Below, in pieces: positions 48,476 through 60,780 of a DNA stretch of 64,000 bases. Under the pieces are notes generated by a model, which was given only the letters and a program-made list of their open reading frames with translations, did no database searches and was not told the origin of the DNA. Source of the stretch: Zygaena filipendulae (lineage: Eukaryota > Arthropoda > Insecta > Lepidoptera > Zygaenidae); contig OU015650.1 of NCBI GenBank assembly GCA_907165275.2, forward strand, positions 5,176,001 through 5,240,000. The letters are read 5' to 3'. Position 1 is the first letter of the stretch. Each line of letters begins with the position of its first letter. Made by a program: the position numbers and the translations under genes.

Positions 48476-48711
48476 TGTTAGCGATTCATATTTTGTATAA
48501 AGTCTAGAGGAGTGATGGCCACATCACATCCCTCTTGACAGGTGACATAAAACGTCATGTGACGCGTATTTGGGGTGGAAGCCGTCAACGGTGAGTGAGA
48601 TCGGCATTATCGTTTGTGGAATTGGCGCGAGGGCACGCACGCGCGCATTTACTTTGTGATACAGTAAATAAAACAGTTGCTTAATGTATTAATCGAGTAT
48701 CATTTCTAACA
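48476..48711 (+). repeat. 3' LTR of the non-coding element
   Basis: Identical to the 5' copy (offset 7419 bp). AATAAA lies at 48667-48672. Just upstream are short foldbacks (GGAATG...CATTCC and CCATT...AATGG, 48441-48470). Confidence 0.88.
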
Positions 48712-48715
48712 ATAG
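48712..48715. repeat. Target-site duplication ATAG, right
   Basis: ATAG immediately after the 3' LTR; it matches 41053-41056. Confidence 0.7.
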
Positions 48716-51184
48716 TTAATTTCAATACGAAAATTTCACCCTGTACCTATAGTTAGATTTTCTCACTGTGTCGTTAAATTTCGTTTTTGGGGACGCAGTG
48801 AATTTGTCGTCGGCACCTCCATCGATCAATCTTTGCCAGTCACAACTCTTAAGCGTTGGAATTACTTTTATATCAGCAGATCTTTTTTATTCGAGATAGG
48901 TGTGTGCTTGTGTGTATTACTTTTTGATGAAATGCTGGATGATTTTTTAAGATGACATAAGTAAACTTATGAAAAAAAAAATGAAAAACACTTTATTGAA
49001 CACCACAATATTTAGACACAGAAAGTATTAAGTGGCTCCAAATGGCTTATGTAGGTAGTTTATTTTATTTACGTGGAATGTGGAATAAAATATGATCCGT
49101 CTTTATTTATAATTTTTAATTTTATACTACAGGTGGAACTACGAGTGTAATTTTTTTTCTAAATGTTGATAGCTATAAACATTAATTTTTTGACATTAAA
49201 TGGGCAGACCTTTTATCTCTGTTCTAAAAGACAAAATTTTTTTATTATGGTAAAAGTTATAAAAAAATTATTTGAGATTTTAACTAACAAGCCGTTTTGC
49301 TATATTTATAATTTCTTTAGTCATCCTAATCGCCAAAATTATAATAATTTTAAGATTCTCAGAGTAAAAATATTTTATCCAGAAGGCAGAACATATCCTA
49401 GGTAGGTATATCTAAAATCTGAATGTAGAAATCCTACTAAATCTGCTTTGTCGTTTTGGTAGGTACCTATGCTTACGTCGAAACATCCAAACGGTAACGA
49501 TTTTTCATATATTATATGTTAATCAAAGGAAACACCAAGATAAGAAAGAAAAATGTTAACTTAAGTTAATTTTTAAGTTATTTTTTTTTTTTTATTTCTA
49601 CAAAGATCTAAGGGGCATACCTAGATCTCAACACTAAGCTATGAGCTTGTGTTGTGGAAACCAAGCATATGTGATATATACCTACCACATAATATTATGA
49701 CATAAATATGGTACTATAGATATAATTATGGTAAATGAGCTCAAGTCCAAACTGAAAACTAAAAAAATGTGTTCATCACACAAAGGCCGAAGCTGAACTC
49801 GGAACCTCTTGACTGACGGAGAAGCTGTCATATTAAACATCATTCACTGTCAAACAAACAACAAAACAAACAAAACTAAAAAAATATATATAGTAGGTAC
49901 CTACGTAAGTTCCGAAGGGCGTCCGTATTGCTTAAAAACAATTTCTTCCAAGCAACCACAACTAATACATCAGACTTGCATATGTGCCGTTCAGATATCG
50001 TGCAATTTTAATGAAACCGCCTGGAAATCACTAATACACACAACCACATCGTGACAGCATCCAGATGAGTTCCTAATAATTAATGTCTTGTAGGTAAGCA
50101 CAACTCGTGAAACTATCTCAGGGTGTGAAAGCCAGTGGCGTCTGACACATCCAATTAACACGGAATCCGGTTCCGGCGAGCATCGCAGCCGACAACCGCT
50201 CGAGCTGAAGGCTTTGATATCCGTTGGCACTTTCAACATAACTCCTGTCATTGTTGTGCTAATAAAAAATAATAATTTATTTACTATAATTCTAATAATA
50301 ATAATATAATAATATCTATATTTTTTCTTTATTCTAACTTTTTAAATATGCACTTTCCTACATTAGCCTTGATGTAGGTACGGTTTGAACCTGCAGCATA
50401 CTGCAGTACCTATTAATAGCAGGTTTATTGACCTTAACGAATGTACGGGAGATTAGTCCAAAACCGGGGCAAAACCGGGACAAGGCATTATATCCGTTTC
50501 CGGTTTTAAGATTCTGTACCCAAAAAAATAAAAAAATATTACTAAGATTTCGCTGTCCGTCCGCCCGTCTGTCCGTTTGTACGTCGGTTACCAGGCTGCA
50601 TCTCATGAACAGTGATAGTTAGACAGTTAAAATTTTCACAGATGATACTTCCTTATGCCGCTATAACAACAAATAATAAAAAACACAATAAAATTAATAT
50701 TGAAGGGAGCTCCGATACAACAAACGTGACTTTTTGCTCGTTTTGGCTCGACATTGATAGCGGCAACAGGTAGACGCTTGAATTATTCATAGAATATTTA
50801 GTTATATCAAAAAATTCACTTGAAAAATAAATAATTCAATTAAAGTAAAACAAATATTTAAGGGGGCTCCCATACAACAGACATGATTTTTACGCCGTTT
50901 TTATAGATATTGATACGGAACCCTTCGTGCGCGACTCCAACTCGCACTTGTTTTAATTTACCCGCTAATGCCCTGATTAGTTTGTCAACAATTTTTTTAA
51001 TGACGTCGGTTCTCAGTCGATGTAAATAAATAAGAAAAAATATTTTATGGTGATTTGATCCTATTTTCTTTGTATTTCGGGTGTTACTCATGAGGGTAAA
51101 AAATATTTGTTTTATAAAAGGTTACCCATGCATATTTACTTAACTGTAAGCAGATATGAGCAGTTTTCATTGAAAAGTAGCCTA
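48716..51184. other. Intergenic stretch with SINE copy 2 and unplaced repeats
   Basis: 50040-50250 is GC-richer, with an 86-codon minus-strand frame and the look of a dispersed repeat, but no second copy lies in this window. 50510-50960 holds worn pieces with CTGTCCGTCCGCCCGTCTGT. Confidence 0.4.
49594..49831 (-). mobile_element. tRNA-derived SINE, copy 2 (worn)
   Basis: Shares with copy 1 the aactaagctatgagcttgtg... body, ggaaaccaagcat, the TCATCACACAAAG junction and the ggaacctcttga part of the head; the B box is mutated. Confidence 0.65.
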
Positions 51185-51310
51185 CGTTAGGTAGGTAGGT
51201 ACTCCTATAACTTCAGCTTTTTACCAGTAAAAGTTCCGTTAAAATCGGTTAGGCCGTTTCAGAGATTAGCCGGAACAAACAGACAGACAGACAGAAAAAT
51301 AAAAAAATAG
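51185..51310 (-). mobile_element. Helitron fragment with (CAGA)n
   Basis: Reverse of the body at 4078-4200 (cggctaatctctgaaacggc and (CTGT)n); the CTAG end is absent. Confidence 0.45.
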
Positions 51311-51554
51311 ATTTTTTTTATGTACTTAAGTACTTTCATATTATGCATTTATAGTGAAAAGCTATTGTTAATTTGTTAATTTGGAATTACAAACAAACTC
51401 TTCAATTTTATTTATATGTATGTACCTATCCCTTAACAGGGAAATATCAAGACATACCAGCTATTTGTAATCATAAAATACTCAATTGTTCTTGATTAAT
51501 AATAATATCACGATTACCTACTAGTTCATGTTTCGTTAGTCATTTATTTCCAAC

Positions 51555-51640
51555 TATAGCTCTTCTCAGTGGTTTTACCCGCGTGAATTTTGGAATCCCC
51601 TTCGGAATTATTAATATAAACCTTCCGATTCCGTAAAGCG
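51555..51640 (-). mobile_element. Helitron end fragment
   Basis: TATAGCTCTTCTCAGTGG, TTTTACCCGCGTG and GGAATCCC blocks, worn. Confidence 0.4.
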
Positions 51641-51799
51641 ATAAAATATTTCTAGATATTGAACAACAAAAAAAAGTCTAATTTAAAACGTAAGTTACAT
51701 GTACAGGATGTCCCACAGATATGCCTCATGGAGGGAAAGATCCTTGAATATTGTAGATGGAACATTTTATTGAAAGAAGACATTATTTGAATTTAAAAA

Positions 51800-51915
51800 A
51801 CAATTTAAACTGCATTCATAGATAATTATACAAATAAATACAATTGTTATGGTTGAACCGGGAATCGAACTCATTACATGAGAAAAATAAATTATCCTGT
51901 AGCTTTATCATACCT
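51800..51915 (-). mobile_element. Possible SINE remnant with a B-box-like motif
   Basis: The minus strand reads GAGTTCGATTCCCGG, with a weak A-box-like stretch about 45 nt upstream. There is no matching body elsewhere in the window. Confidence 0.3.
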
Positions 51916-53187
51916 ATCGAAATGCTTCATCATAAGGATTATTTTTTGCTAAATAACATTAGTGTCAGAAATAAAAGAAAGACGATGAATTTTAACATTA
52001 AATTTGATGTGAAATTTTGTTCAGAAAAATCAAAAACTGACATTGGCGTAAGGACATAATAACTGAAAATTTCTATTAAATTTTTTAAAATTTTTAAGGT
52101 ACTTTCCCTCCGTGGGACCGCCGCGTGTAGGTAGATATATACTAATAAAATGACTAAAGTGACACGTCACACGTTCTATCTTTTCCTAGGGAAAAATATG
52201 ATTCACTCGTATACATATAAAAATAACTTTGTTTTACATGACTCCTTTTTCAGATTCGCGTGGTGGCTGTGTCTACGACTACTGTCCAGTAGATAGATAT
52301 GTATAATGTAATTTTAGCATAGCCACTACTGCATAGTTATGGACATCAATTGTTTATATATTCATCATCATAAAGCAACTAATGAGTTGAATTCTCGTTG
52401 TGGTGTCAGCACAAATTGCGTAGTAAATAGTTTATGTTGTCGTCAAGGGAGCCTCGTCAATGTTTAATGACTTTCCTCCTCCTAGTGTTTTACTAATGAG
52501 TTTTTGGAACGTAATATTAATTTCCCATTAGTTTTGTAAGAGGTACGCTCCCAAGGTACAACTTTGATGTTTGGAGGACTTTATATGCACAAGTATAATA
52601 GCTACATCCTGAATCGCGCAAAAGGTCTGTTATCCAATTTAAAAATCGGTCTAATTTAACTAAGCTAGATTTGCCTCCAATTTTGGAGTCATGATTTTAA
52701 AAATGTATCAGAACTGGAGTTAAACGGCCGCACTCAGAGTCGTTTTAATGATTACTTACTTAATTGTAAGTAGGCACCTGAAGATTTTAAAAACCAAACT
52801 GCCGCACTCACGTTCTTTAAATTAAAGTGAAATGGCATTTAACTAAGTTCAATTTAATTAGTTAAATTCTGACTCAGGCCGACAATGATGTAGGTACCTA
52901 CCTAATTAAAAAAAAAATCGAACCATGAATCACAAAAAATGAAATCCTGCAAGGGTGAGTGGTATCTATAAATATTCTTGCTGAATTTCTTTTATCTTTA
53001 ATATTTTGAAACTAAGGGGAACTAAAACGGTACCTACCTAAATAAAAGAGTGTGGAATGTTTTAATTCTTTTTAATGCGCACCGAGATGCCAACTTTTGA
53101 AATTTCTGCTCAATTTTAAATGCTGCAAAATTATCATCAAAAGTTAGTAAGGTAGTAGTTTTTTACCTTTTTACTATACTAAAATAG

Positions 53188-53374
53188 CTAGTAGTTCCCC
53201 GAGGATGTTCCCAGCCGCGGTTTTACTCGCCTTGATTACGGAGTTCCCGCGGGAATCCCGAGATAACAGTACCCTCTATCCTTTTGATGATTGGGTGAGT
53301 AGATAGTTAATGCGTGAAAAGTAGCACTTTCACTTGCACAGAAATTACTTTCGCATATTTTATAATATTGGGTT
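53188..53374 (-). mobile_element. Helitron copy
   Basis: CTAG at 53188, GCCGCGGTTTTACTCGCC hairpin and GTTCCCGCGGGAATC palindrome; the far end is worn. Confidence 0.7.
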
Positions 53375-53695
53375 AAATAAGAGCAGTTAAATACGATCTC
53401 ATAGATGGATCTCTTAAAAAAACACTCATTGAGCCATAAGATATGATTACGGAGTGCCAAATTATCCAATTAACATATCTTTGTGTAACCTCTGAATGAA
53501 ACAGCTTCTGAATATAGCTTATGTATAAGATAAGCCGCACGATATACGAAGCGCCAAATCAAACACTCCCTCGGCGCCAGATAAACGGAGAAGCGATTCA
53601 AGCCACGAAATGAAAATATGGCTGGCAATCGCGAAGGTAGGTTTTACTATTCGTTTGGGAATTGATTTTTCTCATTCAAAGATTTTGGTTGCATA

Positions 53696-53811
53696 TCTCT
53701 CATAACTTTATGGTTAGCTAGTCATCTACCTATAGGTAGTATCAAATATTATGTCTCTCATAACTTTATGGTTAGCTAGTCATCTACCTATAGGTAGTAT
53801 CAAATATTATG
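53696..53811 (+). repeat. Perfect 58-bp tandem duplication
   Basis: 53696-53753 and 53754-53811 read identically. Very recent by its lack of differences. Confidence 0.92.
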
Positions 53812-55069
53812 TTTCCTACGCATTTACTCGTACCTATGTACAAAATGAGGATAAAATTCTATCTTTTGTTGTTAATTTTCGTAATAGCCCGAATGAGGTT
53901 TTTAGGGACAGACATTTTGGAAAAATTGAAAGTTATTTTTGTAGGGGATTTTAGAAGGTAAACTCATAGACCAGAATTCACGTTGTACACGTGCGCAATT
54001 TTTTTTTTTGTTTTGTCTATGGTCCTGAAAAAGTGGGTAATTTGGAAAAATAGTTCTAGAAGGCGCGACTTCGCCTCGAATCAGCAAACCTTATAAATAA
54101 ATATATGATTAATAGCTGTTCCCGCGGTTTCGCTGTTCTCCATTCCATCCGTTTTAGTAGTTAAAAGGTGAAATCGTAAGAAAAAACACAAAAATTCACA
54201 TTCGCATAAAAAAACATTTTAATTACTACTTGTACCTTTATGTACCTATAGTACCTATACCTTCTTAAATGTCAAAATCAAGTACATATAGGTTATAAAT
54301 TTCCAAAAATTAACTGTATTTAAAATACATTTTGTAGCTAATAACAGACACTTTACATGTTATGAAAACCCATTTCGACAACTACACGTAGGGTTTCGGT
54401 GAAGGTTCAATGGAACTCATACAATTTCACGGTCGGCCTCCGTCTCGTCTTAAGACTGTCGGGGGATAAAAGCTACCTCAATAAAATTGAGGCAGTCGTA
54501 TGCCTTACAAGGTATTTTAGTTAAATCTGCTTCGTTTGTTCACAATGAATCCTTAAAAGCGTATTATGAATAGTAAGGGATGATAGTATATAATAATACC
54601 TACAAACATAAATTCCGATTACGCTTTTCATCCGATGCATAAATTTTGGATGTTGGTTCCGCAAATAAGACCCTAGGGATGGTTTGAAAGCCGATAGCGA
54701 TAGCTTTACGTCTAATTTAGTGATCTCTTTTTTATTTTTTACTTAACATTTATTTTAAAATAATATATTATGTGCAGTTTTCTACTTATTCAGTTTTAAT
54801 ATACTTTATTATTTAAAGTTCTGAATACTAACAAAAAATCATGGCAAAACTACTATATTTATTTAAAGATTAGGGCCCATTATGAAGGTGAACGGTGTGG
54901 TCAATGGTGTATTGCAAATAAATTCAGATTTGTAAATAAAAAATGAAGTATGAAGCTTTCTTTAAAAATAACCAACAGTATAGCAGTAAAAAGTCGTTTA
55001 AAAATTAAATATGGTAATTAAAAATTTGGTGTTTTTAATTTTTTCCCATCTATTATTTTTTTACAGATA

Positions 55070-55185
55070 AATATCGGTACACGTTATCAACGGTACAGGA
55101 CAAGACATACGGTACATACTTCTTATCCTGGAATTCCCCCGGGAACTCCGAAATTAACGCGGGTGAATCTGCAGGGAATAGCTAG
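55070..55185 (+). mobile_element. Helitron 3' half
   Basis: Ends ...GGGAATAGCTAG|T with GGAATTCCCCCGGGAACTCC; 5' half missing. Confidence 0.6.
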
Positions 55186-57049
55186 TAGGTATAAGTATAT
55201 AATAAAAAGGTAAAAACTGCTTTTCGATGACAACTCCAAAGCATTTAAACTTGGTCAAAAAGGTTCAAGAATAAAGGGTCAAAAACTCAAAAACGATCAT
55301 CAAACGAAACATCTTCGATCAAACATATTTGTTGTAATACTGCAGAATTATCATCGAATATTATAATATTTACATTATTTCTATCGATTTTTTTAAGCAA
55401 CATATCTTTTAGGTGGCTAGGGTGAGCTTAGTATACAACTTTAATACACATATTTCGTAGTTATATAATTATTTCTGTAAATTTGTATGAACAAATTATT
55501 TCAATAAATTCGGAAGTAAATTTTTTTTCGAAAGCATGCAACTTTGATAACTTATAGTAGATAAAATTGTCAAATTACAAAATATAGTTATACTGTGAAC
55601 ACCAAGTTTCTATTCTTCAGCGGACTAATCAAGTGTTGGTCTCCCCACGACACAGAGCACAATAGGATTTTAGTTGAAAACTTTGTTATAGGAAGGCCAA
55701 GATTGTAAATTTCCCACAGGACATACGCCGGTTTCAACTTGCCCTACTATAGATATCGATGAATTCCTTCTAGCGTTCTCTTGGATATCTATTCAAATAA
55801 TAATTTTACTGCTGCAGTTTCTTATTTTGTATAAGTAAAAGTAGGAAAACAAAGTTGCTTTATTTAAAATTTAAACATAAAAATAAGTATATATCTGAAA
55901 ATTGATTACTTCCACAGAGCTGATATTACCTCATTGCCTTATTGGAGCTTTAATTCAGTTCCTATAGGTCCCTTTAAGTATAATGGGTTAGATCATCAAT
56001 GGATTATATTGATATGGATGAAACAGCATGACGTGTGCAAAGAATTGTTACGACTGATAAACCAACTTTTCCATCGTATTATGATAGGGGCTTTCTTTAT
56101 CAGCAGTCTCTCCTCAAATATTCATAGAAGTGGGTGAAATCAATAAAATATTAAAATAGTAGACTCAAACTTCCAACGTGTTATTTTTGGACAAAAAATA
56201 TTTCAGATTTTATATAAATAAATTGTCCGATCCCGGTTGAGATAGATATTGTGTGGAAACCCAACAAGATAACCTCACCCAGCCATGTCAAGGTGCTCTA
56301 CATCATGTTTATGGAGTCAACCAATATCATAGAAAAGGCATCACTTTGTCGGACTTCATTGGGGATTATTAATAATTCCCGGTGATTATTATAATAATTT
56401 TCGCATTTAGCACATTGACCCTAAAATATACAGGTTTTAAGTTTAAACGAGGCACATTTTCACATTTGAGAAATCTGTTTAGTATCCAATTCTTGTCTCA
56501 AATATCCTTAAAAATAAATAAAATAAATTTTTGACATTGAAAAAAATATTCGCAAAATGAGTAAGCAAGTTGTCGAGTCGGTGACGAGTTATACCCCAAA
56601 AATCATTCAACGTAAATCAATTTAAAGGCATATTCACTTGTGTAAATTCCTTTTTTTTATTTATAGTTATCTCTGTTATTTTTCAGTTTTTTTAAATTAC
56701 GTCTAAGCATGAATAATTGGGGTTTTGTACAAATCCATTGTCCAACCTTACACCCTGTATACAAGAATAGTTCGTTTAGAGATGTAAGTGTCGTATCTAA
56801 AGGTACTATTAAAATCATATGTAACTAATGCCTGACTGATCCATTAACTTACAGCTGGGTCTTAAAACGTGAAATTTGGCAAGGGACCTTCCCTTTGAGA
56901 GATTTTTGGAAATTGGAAAAACAGACAGATAAAACCCTACCTGGATCGGTCAAAATTAACTGGGAAAATTAGAACTTTTAACAAACAATAACCTTATCAG
57001 CGTTGTACAGTTGTGTTGGGTGCCATAGCGCGAACATCGATTCATCATG
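55186..57049. other. AT-rich intergenic stretch
   Basis: No coding region or clear repeat recognised. Confidence 0.5.
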
Positions 57050-57092
57050 CGCCCCGCCCGCGCCGCACCCCCGCCCGCGCCCGCGCGCCCAA
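57050..57092. other. Isolated GC-rich tract
   Basis: About 43 bp of almost pure G+C, with CCCCGCCC and repeated CGCCCGCG, in strongly AT-rich DNA. The CCCCGCCC copies look like GC-box motifs. No gene is visible beside it. Confidence 0.5.
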
Positions 57093-58159
57093 CTTCTAAC
57101 TCTTATAATTAATAGTCACAGTTATTCTAACTAACTTCATTGGAGATAAACAACGGTCGAATAATGAAAACTCGCAAATAGGCATCAATTAATTTTGCTA
57201 AATGTGCGTTTAAAACAGACGGTTATCTGCTTTCCGTTATGAGAATGTTTTCATTTCGCCTTATATTTTACGACCTATAATATTTATCTTTTGGTGCTTC
57301 CAGTGCTGAGGAGCAGTTTTCAAGAGACTGCCTATACCTTTAGTATATTTTTCCTAGTGAGTGTTTTTCATAAATTTATAATATTCTTTTAGTTACCTAC
57401 AGGATTTTTGGTGATAATATCGCCCGGTAAGACAAAAATTATTAAAATTTAAACCAGTATCTGTTAACTTAAAGGTCAACAGACAGTTAATTACCTTGAT
57501 CAAATATTGGACTGGCTAAAATTTACAAAGTCCTACATGCATTTTCCTCGAACCAGAACCTGGTCATGGTCTGGGAATAGTACCTAACCATACTAAAAAA
57601 ATCTTCAATTATTAATTTATCAAGTACCTATTGCTTACATTTACCATAGATAAATGCAAATAGTTAATAAACAACTTTAGTGTTATTACAAAAACATATC
57701 CGGCTTTTACGCGTGTCTAAAATAAACGTAATTTTCCATGTTTTTTTCAGACGTGTTTACGCCTGTAAAATCTTTTTTTGATATTATAAAAGTATTTATT
57801 GTTGTTATTACAAAAACCGGTCAAGTTTAGCATTCCACACTAAATGTAGAATATAAGAGCCGTCTGTGCATAGCAGAGGCACAATAACGAGGAGCATTGC
57901 TTCTGTGCTACGCGTTTAACCGCAAAATAAAGTTGGTTTTACAAAGAAAATTATAGAATTTCAAAGAAAAACATCCAGTTATCAATATGTTGGTGTTTAT
58001 TCCTAAAATATATGTAATAATAAATATTATCACCAAGTTTTCAGTTCATAGGTCATCGGGAAGTTGAAAAATACTTCGGTACAAAATTTTGTAAAAAAGC
58101 TGACTTTGGCTGCTTCTCATGCCTTTGTTTTCCGATGTTTTTAAAAACAAAAATACAGC
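57093..58159. other. AT-rich intergenic stretch
   Basis: Nothing recognised. Confidence 0.5.
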
Positions 58160-58500
58160 TTTTATCTACTCAATGATACCCCAGTCGATTCAGTAGATTT
58201 ACAAAAAAAAATTCGGGAGCCGCCCTTAAAGCCCCTCCTTTTATAGCATTTCCGACAAAACTTCGTGATTTTTCGTTTGCTATTTTGTAAATGTATATTG
58301 GTTAACGCTTTAACTAATAAAAAAAAAACAGATATTTTTTGACAGTTTGCATAGCTTCGGGTCATCAATATACGTACAAATTTGAAGACTGTAGCTTCTA
58401 TGATTTGACTGTAAATCCCGTCTGACAGGCGACGGACAGATGGACCCGCGAGTGAGAGCAATAAGGCTCCATTTGGATCCTTCGCGTACGGAACCCTAAA
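58160..58500 (-). repeat. Probable dispersed repeat beginning AGGGTTCCGTACG
   Basis: The minus strand starts TTTTTAGGGTTCCGTACGCG; weaker relatives of the GGGTTCCGTA motif are at 4802 and 50925. A 99-codon frame crosses it but has no recognisable domain. Confidence 0.4.
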
Positions 58501-58589
58501 AAATATCCTACAATAAATAGGTACTCAAAATGCAAGCAAGTTAAAATTAATGGTGAATCGTTGGAATTAGGGTGCAAAAACACATTGAA

Positions 58590-58920
58590 AGTTATCTAAC
58601 GAAGAAGACGACGCGCGACGACGGGAACAAAAATCACAAAATTCACTTTATGTAATTTAAACAAAGCCGTGAATGCAGAGGCAAAGAGGACTTAATTTCG
58701 ACGGGAGACGAGAGAGAAAAATTCTGTGCAAATTTGTACAGAGTAATTTTTCTTCCATTAACCTTCCGGCCGGGATTGTAGCCAACCCGAAGCGGGGGAC
58801 GGCGCCGAACAAAAACACTCCTTTTATTTTGAATGTGTAATTAGGAAATTAACGACTTGGACTTAGTAAAAACAAACGGCGTTTTCAACCGCTCGCTCGC
58901 GTAGCTATCGTGTGGGAAAT
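58590..58920. other. GC-elevated stretch, function unknown
   Basis: Contains ACGACGCGCGACGACGGG and CCCGAAGCGGGGGACGGCGC. No open frame of note and no repeat match in the window. A similar patch lies at 61940-62090. Conserved non-coding DNA is one possibility. Confidence 0.3.
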
Positions 58921-59197
58921 TCACATATAGTATAGAAAAAAAAAGAAGCATTTTATAATAATTCGTTTGGTTTTTTAGTAACTTTTTAGCTTTAAAGAAG
59001 GGTTAAATTGAATGGTCTTCGACTTCGACCAAGTGATCTATAAAGAAGCTACTGAAGCGATAAACATGTAATTTGGCACCAAGCTTCATTTTATAATAAG
59101 AGTTTTAAGGGTTGAATAGAAAACCGTTATTTATGGAAATCAGTATTTGGGCTCTTCTTTTCAAATACAAAGACATGTATTTGAAGTTTATTGATGA

Positions 59198-59398
59198 CTA
59201 CCTGTTCCCCGCGATTTCACACGCGTTAATTTTGGAGTTCCCTTGGGGATTCCGGGAAAAAAACCCTATGTCCTTCTCTGCACCCCTGGCAATATGTATG
59301 CAAAATTCCATGGTGGTCGGTTGAGCCGTCAATACGTGAAAGCGTAACAGACAGACAGACAGACAGAGTTACTTTCAAATTTATAATATTAGTAGGGA
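59198..59398 (-). mobile_element. Helitron copy, 201 bp, with (CAGA)n
   Basis: Minus strand TCCCTACTAATATTATAAAT to CTAC-type end (59198-59201). Microsatellite at 59349-59370. Confidence 0.82.
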
Positions 59399-59429
59399 TA
59401 GTAGGAAAGTAGGGATTAGTAGGGATTCA

Positions 59430-59469
59430 TCAAAGGTGTCACGCGGGTGAAATTACGTGGGCCTGCTAG
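59430..59469 (+). mobile_element. Helitron end fragment
   Basis: CACGCGGGTGAAATTACGTG then CCTGCTAG|T. Confidence 0.35.
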
Positions 59470-59947
59470 TTTAATATTGGATTGCACTTATTGTAGAGTT
59501 ACCAGCCGCCCTGTTTTCCTGATTTTTTGGGTGTGGCCCTGAATCTTTAAGTCGTGTCCTGAGTTTTTAAAGCGTCCTAGTTTTAAAATTCACGCGCCAT
59601 TACTGTTTCCAATCGTACATTTTATTGATGGGCCTAACTGAAGATACTTGTATAATCAATTTGAACTGCTATTATTTTGAGTCTCATTTACTCAGTTTAC
59701 TTACAGTAAATAAATAACTACTGAGTATTGCTCTATAATATTTCTTCTGTGTCCTGTTTCTAAGATCCTGGTATTTCCACCTTGAAATCCTGGTTTTCTA
59801 TATTTGGGGGTAGCAACCCTAACTTATTGTAACATTATCGCAAACAAACAAAACACAAACAATGCCTGTATTAAAATTGCAGGCTCTTCATTTATCAGAT
59901 GCAGTTAGTAGGTTAGATTTTGTTTACGAATACTAAAACCTCCGAAG

Positions 59948-60110
59948 TCCTTACTATTGTAAATATGAAAGTTTGTTTGTTTGGTAGTTAGTTGACAAAA
60001 CGAATGCGAACGCTGTTTTTTAACACACGCCTCACTCAACGGCTCCACCGATCATCAAGAGATTTTGCATACTGCACGTTGTCAGGGGTAGGTACCTACA
60101 AAGGTTGTGA
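59948..60110 (+). mobile_element. Helitron 5' half
   Basis: TCCTTACTATTGTAAATATG start and the CGTTGTCAGGGGTA block; the 3' hairpin is absent. Confidence 0.5.
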
Positions 60111-60195
60111 TAGTGAGTGGGGTGTGATGAACACAGGGTTAGAAACCTTCTGTAAGGTTCTTGTAAAAAATATTTGATGCAGTCGAGTAGATAAG

Positions 60196-60241
60196 TATAA
60201 TGTGTTGTATTGTGCTGTGTTGTATTGTACTGTGTTGTGTT
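60196..60241 (+). repeat. Imperfect (TTGTR)n pentanucleotide repeat
   Basis: Alternating TTGTA/TTGTG/CTGTG units (tgtgttgtattgtgctgtgt...). Confidence 0.75.
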
Positions 60242-60382
60242 GGAGGTACCTACTTAAAACTTGGTTAAGTAGGCACACATTTAACGATAAATTATTAAAG
60301 GGGGTGTAATTTATTGATTGTTAATTGATTTGTTTTAATTTAATGAAAAGTTTTATTATTTTATTATTATTCTTATTATCCA

Positions 60383-60490
60383 GTCTGGGCGTATTTATAT
60401 ATGTATAGTATAGTATATATGTAATAATATGTATAATAGTGTACTGTATAGATATACCATGTTTGCTTGGTTGCCACGACACAAGCTTAA
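60383..60490 (+). mobile_element. tRNA-derived SINE, copy 3 (fragment)
   Basis: Body only: ccagtctgggcg...tatagatatacc...tttgcttggttgcc acgacacaagctta, the reverse of copy 1. The head is missing. Confidence 0.6.
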
Positions 60491-60656
60491 CCCCCTCAGG
60501 GAAGGAATTTTCAAAAATCCTTTTTTATTGCACACCTATGTTACTTAAGGAATATTTGTGCAAAATTTCATGGTTTCAGCAGTTTCAGCTATGCGTTGAT
60601 CAATCAGTCATGGATCAGTCAGTCAGTTTCTGCTTTTATGTAATATTATATATAGA

Positions 60657-60780
60657 CTAGCTGTACCTGGCGGTTTCACCCGCGTGAGTATAAAAATTGC
60701 CTAAGACCTATTCTCAGATCTGATCTACCAAATACATATACAATACAATATATATACAATACACATTAGATTATTAAGTA
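60657..60780 (-). mobile_element. Helitron fragment
   Basis: CTAGCTGTACCTGGCGG end, then the body shared with 26549. Confidence 0.5.

Larger units (their letters stand above)
41057..48711 (+). mobile_element. Large non-coding LTR retrotransposon (LARD-like), 7655 bp, with identical LTRs
   Basis: Two 236-bp direct repeats (41057-41292 and 48476-48711) are identical base for base when read side by side. Each starts TGTTAG and ends CTAACA. The outer flanks carry the same 4 bp, ATAG, at 41053-41056 and 48712-48715, while neither repeat has a matching duplication on its own inner side; this supports one insertion of the whole unit. TATAAA and AATAAA inside the repeats point to plus-strand transcription. 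No gag, protease, reverse transcriptase or integrase ORF exists inside. The interior holds a GC-rich leader (41293-41462), AT-rich host-like DNA with decayed Helitron and LINE pieces, and a GC-rich minisatellite block (47253-47815). I see no convincing tRNA primer site next to the 5' LTR and no clean polypurine tract. Movement would need proteins from another element. Confidence 0.8.

Noticed and set aside
58162..58461. 99-codon minus-strand ORF as a gene
   Set aside because: It lies in a probable dispersed repeat, has no domain, and no splice or promoter support.
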